Below are positions 44,511-53,846 of a DNA stretch of 64,000 nt, piece by piece. Numbering within the stretch: the first letter of the stretch is position 1; each line of letters begins with the position of its first letter. This stretch comes from Treponema rectale. GTDB taxonomy: Bacteria > Spirochaetota > Spirochaetia > Treponematales > Treponemataceae. A program made the translations under genes and the position numbers. The notes beneath the pieces were generated by a model that did not search any database, was not told the origin of the DNA, and worked only from the letters and a program-made list of their open reading frames with translations. The DNA lies in assembly GCF_014202035.1 (NCBI RefSeq), contig NZ_JACHFR010000004.1, positions 151,740-215,739 of the forward strand. Direction: 5' to 3'.

Positions 44511-44520
44511 TTGCTATAGT
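44511..44520 (+). promoter_or_regulatory. Extended -10 promoter of the MATE gene
   Basis: TTGCTATAGT has the TG-N-TATAGT form of an extended -10 element. No -35 match stands at 17 bases; TTGATA is too close. It gives a leader of about 30 bases to the ATG at 44558. Confidence 0.45.
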
Positions 44521-44557
44521 TGTCTTAATAAATAATCCCCGGTAAAATGGCAAAATT

Positions 44558-45898
44558 ATGTTAACGGATAAACAGGATTTTACTCAGGGACATATCTTTT
44601 CTAAGCTCATTGCGTTTATGTTTCCCATTTTACTTTCTCTTGTGCTTCAATCTCTGTACAGTGCTGCAGATATGGTTATTGTAGGTCATTTTGGGACTGA
44701 TGCCGGAATCAGTGGTGTTAATGTCGGCGGAAACGTCATGAATCTTTTTACGATGTTCCTTAATTCAATAACTATGGGTGTTACTGTTTTGATGGGGCAG
44801 TATATCGGTGCAAAACGTTATGAAGATGTAAATAAGCTTATAGGCAATGCTGTTGCTTTTTTTCTTCTTCTGTCTCTTGTTCTTACTGTCGGTATCATAA
44901 TCTTTGCCCGACCTCTTGCTGTCGTTATGCAGACACCAGAAGAAGCTGTTGACTTAACTGTTCAATATATAAGGATATGCGGCGGTGGTTTTATTTTTAT
45001 AACTTTCTATAATTTTATAAGTTCCATGCTTCGGGGAATGGGAGATTCTTCTACACCGCTGGTTTTTGTAGCCATTGCAAGTATTGTCAACGTCATCGGA
45101 GACCTTATTCTTGTTGCAGGATTTAAGATGAATGTAGCCGGTGCTGCTATTGCTACGGTTGCTGCACAGGCTGTAAGCGTCATTCTTTCTTTTGTCATCA
45201 TAAAGAAGAGAAAGATGTCTTTTGGTTTTCATAAAAAATATTTTAATTTTGGAAGTGAAGTCCCTCGTTTTGTAAAGTTAGGCCTTCCGCTTACTGTACA
45301 GGGCGTCCTTACAAATTTTAGTTTTCTTGCATTGTGTGCTTTTGTAAACAGACTTGGTCTTGCTGCTTCTTCAGGCTACGGCGTTGCACAGAAAATACAG
45401 CTGTTTGTAATGCTCATACCGGCTGCCCTCATGCAGAGTATGGCTCCTTTTGTTTCTCAGAATGTGGGTGCCGGAAATGAAAAGCGGGCACGAGCAGGAA
45501 TGCTTTGCGGCCAGATTTTGGGAGCAGGAATCGGTTTTGTAATTATGATAGGGGTATTCTTTTTTGGAGATTATCTTGCAATGCTCTTTACTTCAAACAG
45601 ACAATTTATTGCTCGTGCTTTTGAGTTTTTAAGAGGTTTTGCACCTGAAGCTGTCGTAACTTGCATTCTGTTCAGTTATCTGGGGTATTTTAACGGACAT
45701 TCAAAGTCACTCTTTGTAATGATTCAGGGATTGTTGCAGACGTTTCTTTTAAGGCTTCCTGTTTCTTATTTAATGAGTATACGTCCTGATGCAAGCCTTA
45801 CCGGAATTGGCGCTGCGGCTCCTCTTGCAACCGTGTTTGGTATAATCCTCTGCTTTATCTACTATAAGCGGATGGGCCGTTCTCTGGACAGAAAATAA
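44558..45898 (+). CDS. MATE family efflux transporter
   Basis: A 446-residue inner membrane protein with about twelve helices. The N-terminus FSKLIAFMFPILLSLVLQSLYSAADMVIVGHF and the repeat in the second half (FVKLGLPLTVQGVLTNFSFLALCAFVN) are diagnostic of MATE exporters of the DinF/NorM-like bacterial group. It exports cationic drugs or metabolites in exchange for Na+ or H+. The ribosome site is weak. Its own promoter is likely at 44511. Confidence 0.95.
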   Translation: MLTDKQDFTQGHIFSKLIAFMFPILLSLVLQSLYSAADMVIVGHFGTDAGISGVNVGGNVMNLFTMFLNSITMGVTVLMGQYIGAKRYEDVNKLIGNAVAFFLLLSLVLTVGIIIFARPLAVVMQTPEEAVDLTVQYIRICGGGFIFITFYNFISSMLRGMGDSSTPLVFVAIASIVNVIGDLILVAGFKMNVAGAAIATVAAQAVSVILSFVIIKKRKMSFGFHKKYFNFGSEVPRFVKLGLPLTVQGVLTNFSFLALCAFVNRLGLAASSGYGVAQKIQLFVMLIPAALMQSMAPFVSQNVGAGNEKRARAGMLCGQILGAGIGFVIMIGVFFFGDYLAMLFTSNRQFIARAFEFLRGFAPEAVVTCILFSYLGYFNGHSKSLFVMIQGLLQTFLLRLPVSYLMSIRPDASLTGIGAAAPLATVFGIILCFIYYKRMGRSLDRK

Positions 45899-45994
45899 AA
45901 TGTTTTGCAGAAAATGTTTAAAAGTTAATTAATATTTTTTTGAGTGCCGGTTTTAGAAATTCCCCTTATAATAAATTATATACAGGAGGAATTT

Positions 45995-46618
45995 ATGGAT
46001 CAGAAAGCAATGTATAGTCTTTCTTATGGTGTTTTTGTTTTAGGTACAAAAAGCGGTGACAGAATTAATGCCTGCATTACCAATACCTGTTTTCAGACAG
46101 CAGCAGGTCCGGTGAGAATTGCGATTTCTGTTATCAGTCAGAACCTTACCTGCGAAATGATAAAAGAAAGCGGCGTGTTTTCTCTGTCAGTTCTTGATAA
46201 GTCCTGTACTTTTGATACCATAAAAAATTTCGGATATTCCAGCGGCCGTTCCGTAGATAAATTTAGAGACTTTAAATACGAAAAAGACAGTAACGGCTGT
46301 CCATATATTACGGAACAGGTTTGTGCAGTCTTAAAGTGTAAAGTTACTGCATCTATGGAACTTGGAAGTCACACACTCTTTGTTGCAGAAGTTCAGGATG
46401 CAAAAACTATCAGCAGTCTTGCCCCTCTTACTTATGCTGAATATCAGAAGAACGTAAAGCCTGAAAAAGCCGGGCAGAGCAGGGAACATAAAAAAATAAT
46501 CGGATGGCGCTGTAAAATATGCGGTTATGAACTTATGGAAGAAATACTGCCTGAAGACTTTATCTGTCCTATGTGCGGACATCCTGCCGAAGACTTTGAG
46601 CCTATTTATGAACAATAA
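45995..46618 (+). CDS. Flavin reductase-like protein fused to C-terminal rubredoxin
   Basis: A 207-residue redox protein. Residues 1-150 form a flavin reductase-type FMN-binding domain (YGVFVLGTKSGDRINACITNT, VRIAISVISQN, FSLSVL). Residues 168-203 are a rubredoxin with both iron-binding pairs (WRCKICGYE and CPMCGHP). This matches high-molecular-weight rubredoxins of anaerobes, which pass electrons from NADH to oxygen- or nitric-oxide-detoxifying flavodiiron proteins. The ATG at 45995 has AGGAGG; the frame upstream to 45944 is not used. No flavodiiron gene is in view. Confidence 0.92.
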   Translation: MDQKAMYSLSYGVFVLGTKSGDRINACITNTCFQTAAGPVRIAISVISQNLTCEMIKESGVFSLSVLDKSCTFDTIKNFGYSSGRSVDKFRDFKYEKDSNGCPYITEQVCAVLKCKVTASMELGSHTLFVAEVQDAKTISSLAPLTYAEYQKNVKPEKAGQSREHKKIIGWRCKICGYELMEEILPEDFICPMCGHPAEDFEPIYEQ

Positions 46619-46628
46619 AAAAATCCTG

Positions 46629-46747
46629 AGGATGACCAATAAGTATTGTCATACTAAACTTGTTTCAGTATCTACACCACATCTAGTTCTATAGATTCCG
46701 AAACAAGTTCGGAATGACACTAGGATGTAAACTTATTGGACAGCCCC
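46629..46747. repeat. MITE-like repeat, copy 1
   Basis: Left end GATGACCAATAAGT (46631-46644), right end ACTTATTGGACAGCCCC (46731-46747), which read as imperfect inverted repeats. Inside are two family hairpins (around 46649-46672 with CTTGT, and ATTCCGAA-ACAAG-TTCGGAAT + GAC around 46694-46720). AGGATG occurs at both borders, a possible target duplication, but it overlaps the left terminal repeat. It lies between the rubredoxin gene and the 3' end of the lipoprotein gene. Confidence 0.72.
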
Positions 46748-46788
46748 AGGATGCTTAGTATAAACTAAAAGCTTAGTAACATAGTTAC

Positions 46789-47736
46789 TTAGTCTCCGAC
46801 TACCTCTGTAATTGGTGTAAGAGTCATTACGTTAAAATCTCTTGTGAAGGTGATAGTTTTTGTTAGGTAAGGCAATATTGTATTATAGCTAACACCATCT
46901 GCAGTAGTACTATATTTCTCTTTCAGAGTATCAAACTCATCTCCAAAGGTAAGGACAAGTTCTTCGGTATTTTCGTTATATACGTATGTTGCTGTTAATG
47001 TTGCTTTTTCAACAGATTGTTCTGGAGTAGAACTGTCTGCTGGAGTTTTTGTAACAAAAACATAAGCAGTAAATCTGAGGTTCTTTCCATCATCAGAATT
47101 TAAAATAATGCTTTCTATACCACCTGCGTCAAGTGTATAGTCGTGGCCAGTAGAGACAAACTCACTGTTAAGAAGGTTAGATACCTTGTCAAATACAGGG
47201 GTCAGTGTAATAACGCCATCTCCAGCGATAGAATATGTATTTTTTTCTACTGCTTTTGATATGGCTTTATACTGATTATACAAAGGCTCTTTATAGAGAG
47301 ACCACGTTAATTCAGCAGCTGCTTTTTCGTCTGCAGTCATATCGTCTGTGTTTCCAAGTTCGTTTATTTTCATCATCTCTAATAAATCTTCGACAGTTGT
47401 ATATCTTACGCCGTCACTATAAAAAGCTCCCACTGTAAGATATACTGTTCCTTCTTTTGGATCATCTCCGGTGTTCTGGAAGGAATATTTATATTCATCA
47501 GTTAATTCATAATCGCCACTCTTGGTCTTATCATAATTTTTGATAACTGAGTCTTCAATAACAAGTTTGTCATCACCAGAAGTATAAGAGCCTTTAAAAT
47601 TGTTTACGCCTTTAGATGCAGGAAGGCTTCCTCCGAATGTTGTAGAAGAAGCTTCGTCATCTTTATCGCAGGCTACAAATGCCAGTGCTGCAGATAAAGC
47701 AAGAATTGCAGCTGCAACTTTTTTTGTTGTTTTCAT
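46789..47736 (-). CDS. Lipoprotein of unknown function
   Basis: A 315-residue lipoprotein: signal sequence in residues 1-23 with lipobox FVAC, then a short linker rich in Asp/Ser/Thr. The rest alternates beta strands (GTVYLTVGAFYSDGVRYTT, ATLTATYVYNENTEELVLTF, KTITFTRDF), so a beta-sheet domain of the kind seen in many treponemal lipoproteins. A very strong ribosome site (AAGGAGGT) precedes the ATG. No catalytic motif; no family recognised. A short hairpin (AGTAAC-TAT-GTTACT, 46775-46789) overlaps the stop and might be a weak terminator. Confidence 0.8.
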   Translation of the reverse strand: MKTTKKVAAAILALSAALAFVACDKDDEASSTTFGGSLPASKGVNNFKGSYTSGDDKLVIEDSVIKNYDKTKSGDYELTDEYKYSFQNTGDDPKEGTVYLTVGAFYSDGVRYTTVEDLLEMMKINELGNTDDMTADEKAAAELTWSLYKEPLYNQYKAISKAVEKNTYSIAGDGVITLTPVFDKVSNLLNSEFVSTGHDYTLDAGGIESIILNSDDGKNLRFTAYVFVTKTPADSSTPEQSVEKATLTATYVYNENTEELVLTFGDEFDTLKEKYSTTADGVSYNTILPYLTKTITFTRDFNVMTLTPITEVVGD

Positions 47737-47850
47737 AATTAACCTCCTTACGAAAACTTAACATATTATCTACATTTTATTTTTTCATGTTATAAGTTGT
47801 AAGTCAAGGAAATTTCAGGGGGAGGTGGTAATAAATTTTCAATAAAAAAA

Positions 47851-48102
47851 GGGGCTGTCCAAAAAGTATGAGTCATTGCCGTGCTCGACAGCCTGTCATT
47901 GCCGCACTTGATGCGGCAATCTTTTGTATTTAGGGTTTAATACAAAACCTAAAAGACGGCTGTGTCAAGGCTTTAAGCGTTAGCGTGCCTTGACTCGACG
48001 TATTGTAACTAAATAGATTTTCGGGTCGCGCCCGAAAATGACATTTATAAAAAGTTGTTGACAGCCCGAAAATGACATTTTTCGAACTTATTGGTCAGGT
48101 GC
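47851..48102. repeat. MITE-like repeat, copy 2 (left flank of tRNA-Ala and Fn3 lipoprotein)
   Basis: Left end GGGGCTGTCCAAAAAGT (47851-47867); right end AACTTATTGGTCAGGTGC (48085-48102). The inner part contains ATTGCCGCA-CTTGA-TGCGGCAAT and a segment TTTTCGGGTCGCGCCCGAAAAT, plus an extra insert of about 100 bases holding GTCAAGGC...GCCTTGAC. It matches copy 3 at 53545 in reverse orientation. Nothing else is seen in the gap 47737-48304 except the tRNA and a terminator. Confidence 0.78.
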
Positions 48103-48112
48103 TTAAATTAAG

Positions 48113-48186
48113 TGGAGCTGATCGGACTTGAACCGACTACCTTTTGAATGCCATTCAAACGCTCTAGCCAGGTGAGCTACAGCCCC
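48113..48186 (-). tRNA. tRNA-Ala(GGC)
   Basis: A 74-base cloverleaf on the minus strand: acceptor GGGGCTG pairs with CAGCTCC (one G-T), D-arm TAGCTCACCTGGCTAGAGC, anticodon loop ATGGCAT with GGC at the anticodon, T-arm GTCGGTTCAAGTCCGAT, discriminator A. CCA is not encoded. The MITE-like copy 2 ends 10 bases downstream of its 3' end. Confidence 0.95.
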
Positions 48187-48242
48187 TTAAAACTTACTAA
48201 GATGCTAGCATATATATTCATTTTAGAAAAGAGACCTGAAAG

Positions 48243-48284
48243 TAAAAAAAACAGCTGCCGTCTTAATTAGCTGGCGGCAGCTGT
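48243..48284 (-). terminator. Rho-independent terminator of the Fn3 lipoprotein gene
   Basis: On the minus strand a perfect 10-bp stem ACAGCTGCCG / CGGCAGCTGT (48275-48284 and 48251-48260) is followed by eight T residues. It lies 21 bases past the stop of the lipoprotein gene. Confidence 0.92.
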
Positions 48285-48304
48285 CAGGTTAAATTCTTTC
48301 CGGA

Positions 48305-51300
48305 TTATTCAGCCGTGGTGGAGTAAGTGTATGTTACCTTCCACTTACCGTCAGCTACACCAGGAGAACCTTCTGATTTACGATAAGTAATCTTTTTTTC
48401 GTTAGTGGTTTTACTTCCAGCTCCTATCTGAATTTTTCCTTCTTCAGCTGTAGGTCTGAGTGAATACGGATAGTCTGAATCATATTTAGATGTACCGTTA
48501 AAGAAACTTGCATATTGCAGTGCACTTTCTTCAATAGAGTTCTTTTCAAATACTGCTGCGTCACTATAAACAACCCAGGCAGTTTTTGATGCATCAATGG
48601 CTGCCATGCAGACAAATCCGTCTGTTAAGCTTGAAGATACAGAAGTAAGCATAAGGCTGAATGTATCAACAGTACCAGTTTCTGCCTTCAGTGCATTACT
48701 ATCAGTAGTGGAGTCTGCCGTGTAAGTATAGTAAATGCTTCCGTCAAGGGCAGGGTATACTACCATTGTCTTAGAATATCCTCCGGAATTGCCGGAATTA
48801 GTTATAAGCGCTTTTGCACTTGAAGCAACAAAATATGGATTTTCACTGTTATTCATAGTTTTATATTCAGCCATGACTTTTCTTGGTGCGGCTTTTGAAC
48901 TTAAATCACCGGTAAATGTTTTTCCGTCCGAAGTAACAATATTTACTGTGAATGTGTATTCCGTGCCGACAGTAAGATCTGTAAACTGAGCAACCTGGAC
49001 TCCGGCAGAAATCAAGTTGCTTTCATCAGAATTAGCCGGAAGAATGGTGTTTATACCGTCTGTTCCTGTAACTTCATAAGAGTATGTAACTCCGTCTTCT
49101 GAAGCAGGGGTGTCTGTCCATGTTACAAGGATTTCTTTAGTCCATCTTGCAGAAGCCTTTACAGAATCAGCAAACGGTGCTGCTGCTGCTGTATATGCCG
49201 CAGGAGAATTGTCTGTATTGTTTTCATCGCCCTGCATGTTTCCGCTTGTGTCAACAGTTGCAAATGTGAATGTATGAACAGAGTCCTTTTCTACGTCAAA
49301 GGAAGCTGTTGTCGTTCCCTTTGCAATTGTCTGAGGTTCAAGACCTTCTGCCGTGATTTTAACGGAAGCATAATCTTCTGCAGCCGGTTCATTCCATGTA
49401 AGAACGATTTTTGTTCTGGAAGTTTCGTTTGAACGGGCAATATCTGTAACAGAATCCGGTGCGTTGACATCATAAGTCTCTACTCTGAGAGCATCAGATT
49501 CTGTTCCGGCATTATCATAAATATCATAAGGTGTAATCGTAAAGTTATAGAGTGTGTTTTCAGCAAGATTTGCAAACTTATAAGAAGTTTCCCCTGAAGT
49601 AAGTGTTATGTCTTCCGGACCGCCCTTGATTACAACATATGCAAAGTCTGCATCAGATGGATTAGTCCATGTAATGACGGCACTGTTTCCTGTTATGCTT
49701 TCTGCATTTACAGAGAGGTCAGAAATTTTTTCAGGACCTTTGCCGTCTGTTGCTTCGGTGCCTGTCCATACTGCAGGTTTGATTGCAATCTGCCAGTCGA
49801 TGTTTGATTTATCAACACTGGCATTTACGCTGAGATTTAAGCATGAACTGTAGAAGTATCTGCCTGTGTACTGGTCTGAATGAATGAAATACCAGCCTTC
49901 ATAGTTTTCCGGAACTGCAGAAGTGCATGTACTTCCTTCTTTTTCAAGAACAAAAGAAGACTGTTTTGTAAATGTTGAACTTGTAAGAACCTTCGTATCT
50001 TTGTCTCCGACCCAGAGTTCCCAGACATTACCTCTGTTGTATGACCAGTTGGCATCTTTCATGGCGTTGTAATTACTGTTCCATGAATTTCCGTCAAAAT
50101 ATACAAAGAGGTTTGAGCTTTCTGCAGTTTTATCTGTTGCTTCAAGACTGAAGGAATTTTCTGCCTTGCCGTCCTGAAGGCTAGGCCATACAATCCAGCG
50201 GTCATATTTCATGTCTGTAAGCGTAAATTTCTGCTCACTGCGTCCTACACCGATTAAGTTTTTATAGTCCCTTGATCCGTTTGTAAGAATATACGGAACG
50301 ACATCAACATTGCTGTAAGGCTGTTTCATCTGCCATACGATTTTTACAGGCTTAACGGAACAGTCTGAGTAAGTAGTTTCTGTACTGCAGATGACTGCAT
50401 CTTTTTCTGTATCAGTAAATACGGTAACAGCTGCAAGTTTGTACTCAGCTCCAGGTGTAAGTCCGTTTACAAGTATTTTATCAGAAGCACTGTAATCTGA
50501 TGCACTTACAGCTGTGTCTGCTTCATCATTTTTATTTACAGCCTTTATACCGTAAGAAATGCTGTAACCTGTTTCTGCAGAAGGAGATATGCCTGTTATT
50601 TTAAGCTGTCCTGTCCATCCTGTTTCTGCAGAATAAGTAGTATTGATGGAACCTGTGCTTGACGGCATTGTCAGTGATACTGTACTTGAATCATCACCGT
50701 TGCCGCTTTCATCATAAGTAGTAATGGAAACCGTGCTTCCTGCAGAAAGAGTTCCTGCTGTAATGCTGTTGTTGATTTCATCTGCTGCATCAACAGCTGC
50801 TTTTTCCGTTCCGTTAATTTTAACTACAGTTTTTCTGTAATCAATGTCAGACGGATTTGTCCAGCTGATTAAACCGCTGTTCATGTCAATGGAAATACTG
50901 CTTACTTTTGCAGGAGGGAAGGAATCTCCTGACGTTTCAAAGTCTACTGCGGCAGAGACAGCTTCTGCATTTGCAGCATTTACGGCCTTTACAGTTACTG
51001 AGTATTTTCCTGAAGCTGTAAGCCCTGTAACAGAATATGAGTTTTTACCTTTGCCTGCTTCAGAAGAAACGATTTCCGTTCCGTCTTCTCCAGTTACAGT
51101 CACGATGATTTTTTCAAGAGAGCCGTTTGAAGGATTTTTCCATGATACAGTTGCAGTTGAATCACTTATGTCAGAAACTGTAACTTCTGAAGGTGCTTCC
51201 TGTGTAAGAGTCCATTCACCTTTTACTGCTGTATAATAGCTGTCTGAAAGTTTTCCTTTTGATTCTGCATCTGCAAGACTTAATCCGCTTAAGTTGTGAG

Positions 51301-53359
51301 CTGATTCCCACCAGTAGAGGGAAGAATCTGCTGTACTGCAAATCTGTACCTGATGGGTGCGTCCTTCTTCTTCTGCAGGAATGAATTTAAATTCGGCATA
51401 AGAAGGATTATAAGGCTCTGCATCAACCCAGAGTTGTGGTCCGGAACTGTTGACATTTTCCCAGTCAGGAATTGCACGCATACTGTTTGTAAAAGCGTAT
51501 TTTTTGTCAATGTCAAGGTAAGCATACATTCCACCTGGTACAAGTGTACCGTCTGAAGAAACTGATGCTGCTTCAAGGGTAAAGTGTTCCGTACTTTCCG
51601 GTTCTGCAAGACCCGGTACGAGCAGCCATTTTGTGTATTTCATGCTGCTGATGGTATAGTTTACACCGTTACCTGTGTGACCGCAGCCAATGAGATTTTT
51701 ATGAGAAGCTGATCCTGTTATGTATGGAACTACGGCTGCTGTTTCCCAGTCTGTATAAATTGCTGCTGCTTCAACTTTTACAGTTTCTGCTTCTAAAGCC
51801 GTGTTTATGTCTGTATAAGTAACTGTATAGTCAGTGTCTGTAAATTTTGCTTTTAATGCTATTTTATATTCTGTATTTGCATTAAGTCCCCGGAGGACAG
51901 CTGTTGTCTTTTCAGAAATAACTGCAGCTGCAGCTTCTGTATTTGTGCTGTCAATTGCCGTTACTGAATATTCTGCTCCGGAAGAGAATGTCGGAATGTC
52001 AGAAACAAGGTATGCATTTGACCAGTGAGGTTTTGCCTTCATTGATCCTGTGCTGATTGCTTTCCAGCAGTCTGCAGGAACTGTAACTGTATTTTCATTT
52101 CCTACTTTATCGAATGTTGTAAAAGTAAGTCCGGCTGCTGCTTTTGAAATTTCTATTGTGCGGTTTTGGAAAGAAACAGTATCAGTATCTTCTCCTGCAA
52201 TCTGAACTTTAGCAAAATCTGAATCAGTTGGATTTTTCCAGCTGGCACTGAATGTCATGCTTTCTTCAGTAACGCTTTTAATTACAACATTGAGATCAGA
52301 AACTTTTGCACATGGAGTACTGTCTCCTTCTACAGTAAGAGAATCAGATTCACCGTTCTTAACAGAAACTTCTGATGAAGCATTTCCTTTTTTATCATAA
52401 GCTGTGATTGTAAAACCAAACGTACGGTTATCTTTTGCAGGTTCAATGTTAAAGCTGTATGTATTGTCAGCTTCGGCTGAAGTTGATACTTCGGCTGAAG
52501 TGAGTTCAACAGGTTCCTGTTCTATAGAATTAAGAGAAGGAACGATTTTGAATTTTTCTATATCACTGTCTGCAGAGTTTTTCCATGAGATGACTATTGC
52601 TGAACCGTCTTCACTTAAAGTCATAGCTGCATCAGATACAGATTCAGGAGGTGTAACGTCATCCTTTGTTTTAAATTCTACTTTTTCAACGGAATAGGTT
52701 TCTGCTTCTTCAGAATCAGCATAAGCCGTATAGATTTCTGCAGTGAAAGAAACATTTGAATCAAGGTTTTCAAATTTTACAGATGCTGTTTCCTTATCAT
52801 AATAATTTATGCTTAAGATGTCGTCCTCAGTTTTCAATATTACGACATAAGCCAGTACGGATCCGTTTTCTGTGTTAAATGGAGCCCATTCGAGTTCTGC
52901 TTCATGTTCTGTTACTGAGTTTTCCTTAACGGCAGGTTCTGTAACGGCTGCTGGTGAAGGGCTGGCAAGAGAACTGCTAAAAACAACAGTATCAGTATAG
53001 GTTTTATTATCCGCCGTAGTAATTGAAGCATTTACGGTAAAGCTTCCTTCTGCAAGGAATACTATTTCGGCAGAATTTCCTTCTGATTTGAAAAGTGCTG
53101 TCTTTTCATTGCCTGCTGTCCATGAGACAACTGCATCATCAGCATTTTCAACTGCTGCAAGCAGTGATTTACCCGTAATACCTGGAATTACATCAGATAC
53201 TTCCTTTTCACCGGAATAACTGATTGTAACGGAAGGAATCTTTTCTTCTTCCGTTGCTCCGCCGCTGCTGCCACCGTCCGATGAACATCCTGCAAGCATT
53301 CCTGCGGCAAGAACTGCGGCCGGTATAAGGCTAAAAAACTTTCTTAATGTTAATAACAT
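48305..53359 (-). CDS. Giant Fn3-type surface lipoprotein (1684 residues)
   Basis: Signal sequence with lipobox LAGC near residue 22-25, then a Gly/Ser linker. At least six Fn3-like modules begin near residues 233, 350, 720, 813, 1206 and 1296 (patterns such as VSDAAMTLSEDGSAIVISWKN and ISDLSVNAESITGNSAVITW, each with WxNPxDxD). Three copies of a further domain of about 190 residues lie near 526-715, 1003-1198 and 1495-1684 (VVPYITGSASHKNLIGCGHT / VVPYILTNGSRDYKNLIGVG). I do not recognise that domain. GGGGGA lies before the ATG at 53359; the frame's earlier start at 53407 lacks a lipoprotein signal. Likely adhesin; ends at a strong terminator and is bracketed by inverted MITE-like copies. Confidence 0.85.
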   Translation of the reverse strand: MLLTLRKFFSLIPAAVLAAGMLAGCSSDGGSSGGATEEEKIPSVTISYSGEKEVSDVIPGITGKSLLAAVENADDAVVSWTAGNEKTALFKSEGNSAEIVFLAEGSFTVNASITTADNKTYTDTVVFSSSLASPSPAAVTEPAVKENSVTEHEAELEWAPFNTENGSVLAYVVILKTEDDILSINYYDKETASVKFENLDSNVSFTAEIYTAYADSEEAETYSVEKVEFKTKDDVTPPESVSDAAMTLSEDGSAIVISWKNSADSDIEKFKIVPSLNSIEQEPVELTSAEVSTSAEADNTYSFNIEPAKDNRTFGFTITAYDKKGNASSEVSVKNGESDSLTVEGDSTPCAKVSDLNVVIKSVTEESMTFSASWKNPTDSDFAKVQIAGEDTDTVSFQNRTIEISKAAAGLTFTTFDKVGNENTVTVPADCWKAISTGSMKAKPHWSNAYLVSDIPTFSSGAEYSVTAIDSTNTEAAAAVISEKTTAVLRGLNANTEYKIALKAKFTDTDYTVTYTDINTALEAETVKVEAAAIYTDWETAAVVPYITGSASHKNLIGCGHTGNGVNYTISSMKYTKWLLVPGLAEPESTEHFTLEAASVSSDGTLVPGGMYAYLDIDKKYAFTNSMRAIPDWENVNSSGPQLWVDAEPYNPSYAEFKFIPAEEEGRTHQVQICSTADSSLYWWESAHNLSGLSLADAESKGKLSDSYYTAVKGEWTLTQEAPSEVTVSDISDSTATVSWKNPSNGSLEKIIVTVTGEDGTEIVSSEAGKGKNSYSVTGLTASGKYSVTVKAVNAANAEAVSAAVDFETSGDSFPPAKVSSISIDMNSGLISWTNPSDIDYRKTVVKINGTEKAAVDAADEINNSITAGTLSAGSTVSITTYDESGNGDDSSTVSLTMPSSTGSINTTYSAETGWTGQLKITGISPSAETGYSISYGIKAVNKNDEADTAVSASDYSASDKILVNGLTPGAEYKLAAVTVFTDTEKDAVICSTETTYSDCSVKPVKIVWQMKQPYSNVDVVPYILTNGSRDYKNLIGVGRSEQKFTLTDMKYDRWIVWPSLQDGKAENSFSLEATDKTAESSNLFVYFDGNSWNSNYNAMKDANWSYNRGNVWELWVGDKDTKVLTSSTFTKQSSFVLEKEGSTCTSAVPENYEGWYFIHSDQYTGRYFYSSCLNLSVNASVDKSNIDWQIAIKPAVWTGTEATDGKGPEKISDLSVNAESITGNSAVITWTNPSDADFAYVVIKGGPEDITLTSGETSYKFANLAENTLYNFTITPYDIYDNAGTESDALRVETYDVNAPDSVTDIARSNETSRTKIVLTWNEPAAEDYASVKITAEGLEPQTIAKGTTTASFDVEKDSVHTFTFATVDTSGNMQGDENNTDNSPAAYTAAAAPFADSVKASARWTKEILVTWTDTPASEDGVTYSYEVTGTDGINTILPANSDESNLISAGVQVAQFTDLTVGTEYTFTVNIVTSDGKTFTGDLSSKAAPRKVMAEYKTMNNSENPYFVASSAKALITNSGNSGGYSKTMVVYPALDGSIYYTYTADSTTDSNALKAETGTVDTFSLMLTSVSSSLTDGFVCMAAIDASKTAWVVYSDAAVFEKNSIEESALQYASFFNGTSKYDSDYPYSLRPTAEEGKIQIGAGSKTTNEKKITYRKSEGSPGVADGKWKVTYTYSTTAE

Positions 53360-53544
53360 AGAGCTCCCCCTTAAAAAGCTGCACCTGCAAAGCAATATCA
53401 AAACCAAGTATCAGTTTGCTTTTATTTGTATCAAACTTTATTTTTTGATATCACTTTTAATACTGTGAAATCGATTATAAGGGCACTTCTTTAATAATGC
53501 AAATTTTTTAAGCTGTTTTTTAAGAAAAATTATGCAAATTTTAA

Positions 53545-53802
53545 GGGGTGACCAATAAGTTCAAAAAAATGTCATTTTCGGGCTGTCAACAACTTTTTAT
53601 AAGTGTCATTTTCGGGCCCGACCCGAAAATCCCCCTGCATGAGATTGCCGCATCAAGTGCGGCAATGACAGGCTGTCGAGCACGGCAATGACTCATACTT
53701 ATTGGACAGCCCCATCTACACTAGATACACATTCGTAGCAGGTGCGTGCGAATGTGGCATAGATTCCGAACGCTACGCAATAAACTTTTTGGACAGCCCC
53801 CT
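53545..53802. repeat. MITE-like repeat, copy 3, compound (right flank of Fn3 lipoprotein)
   Basis: A unit from GGGGTGACCAATAAGTT (53545-53561) to ACTTATTGGACAGCCCC (53697-53713) is the reverse of copy 2 but lacks its 100-base insert. It contains the TTTTCGGGCCCGACCCGAAAA and ATTGCCGCA-TCAAG-TGCGGCAAT hairpins. Directly after it comes the right half of a copy-1-like unit that ends AACTTTTTGGACAGCCCC (53785-53802). Together they fill most of the gap 53360-53846; 53360-53544 shows only AT-rich promoter-like sequence for the lipoprotein. Confidence 0.75.
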
Positions 53803-53846
53803 TATTATTATGGTAAAATAGATTTACAAAAGGTGAGGTAAAATTT

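Noticed and set aside
47851..48186. tRNA-derived origin of the MITE-like repeat
   Set aside because: GGGGCTGT is shared by the repeat end and the tRNA-Ala 5' end, but the match is only 8 bases and the rest of the sequences differ.
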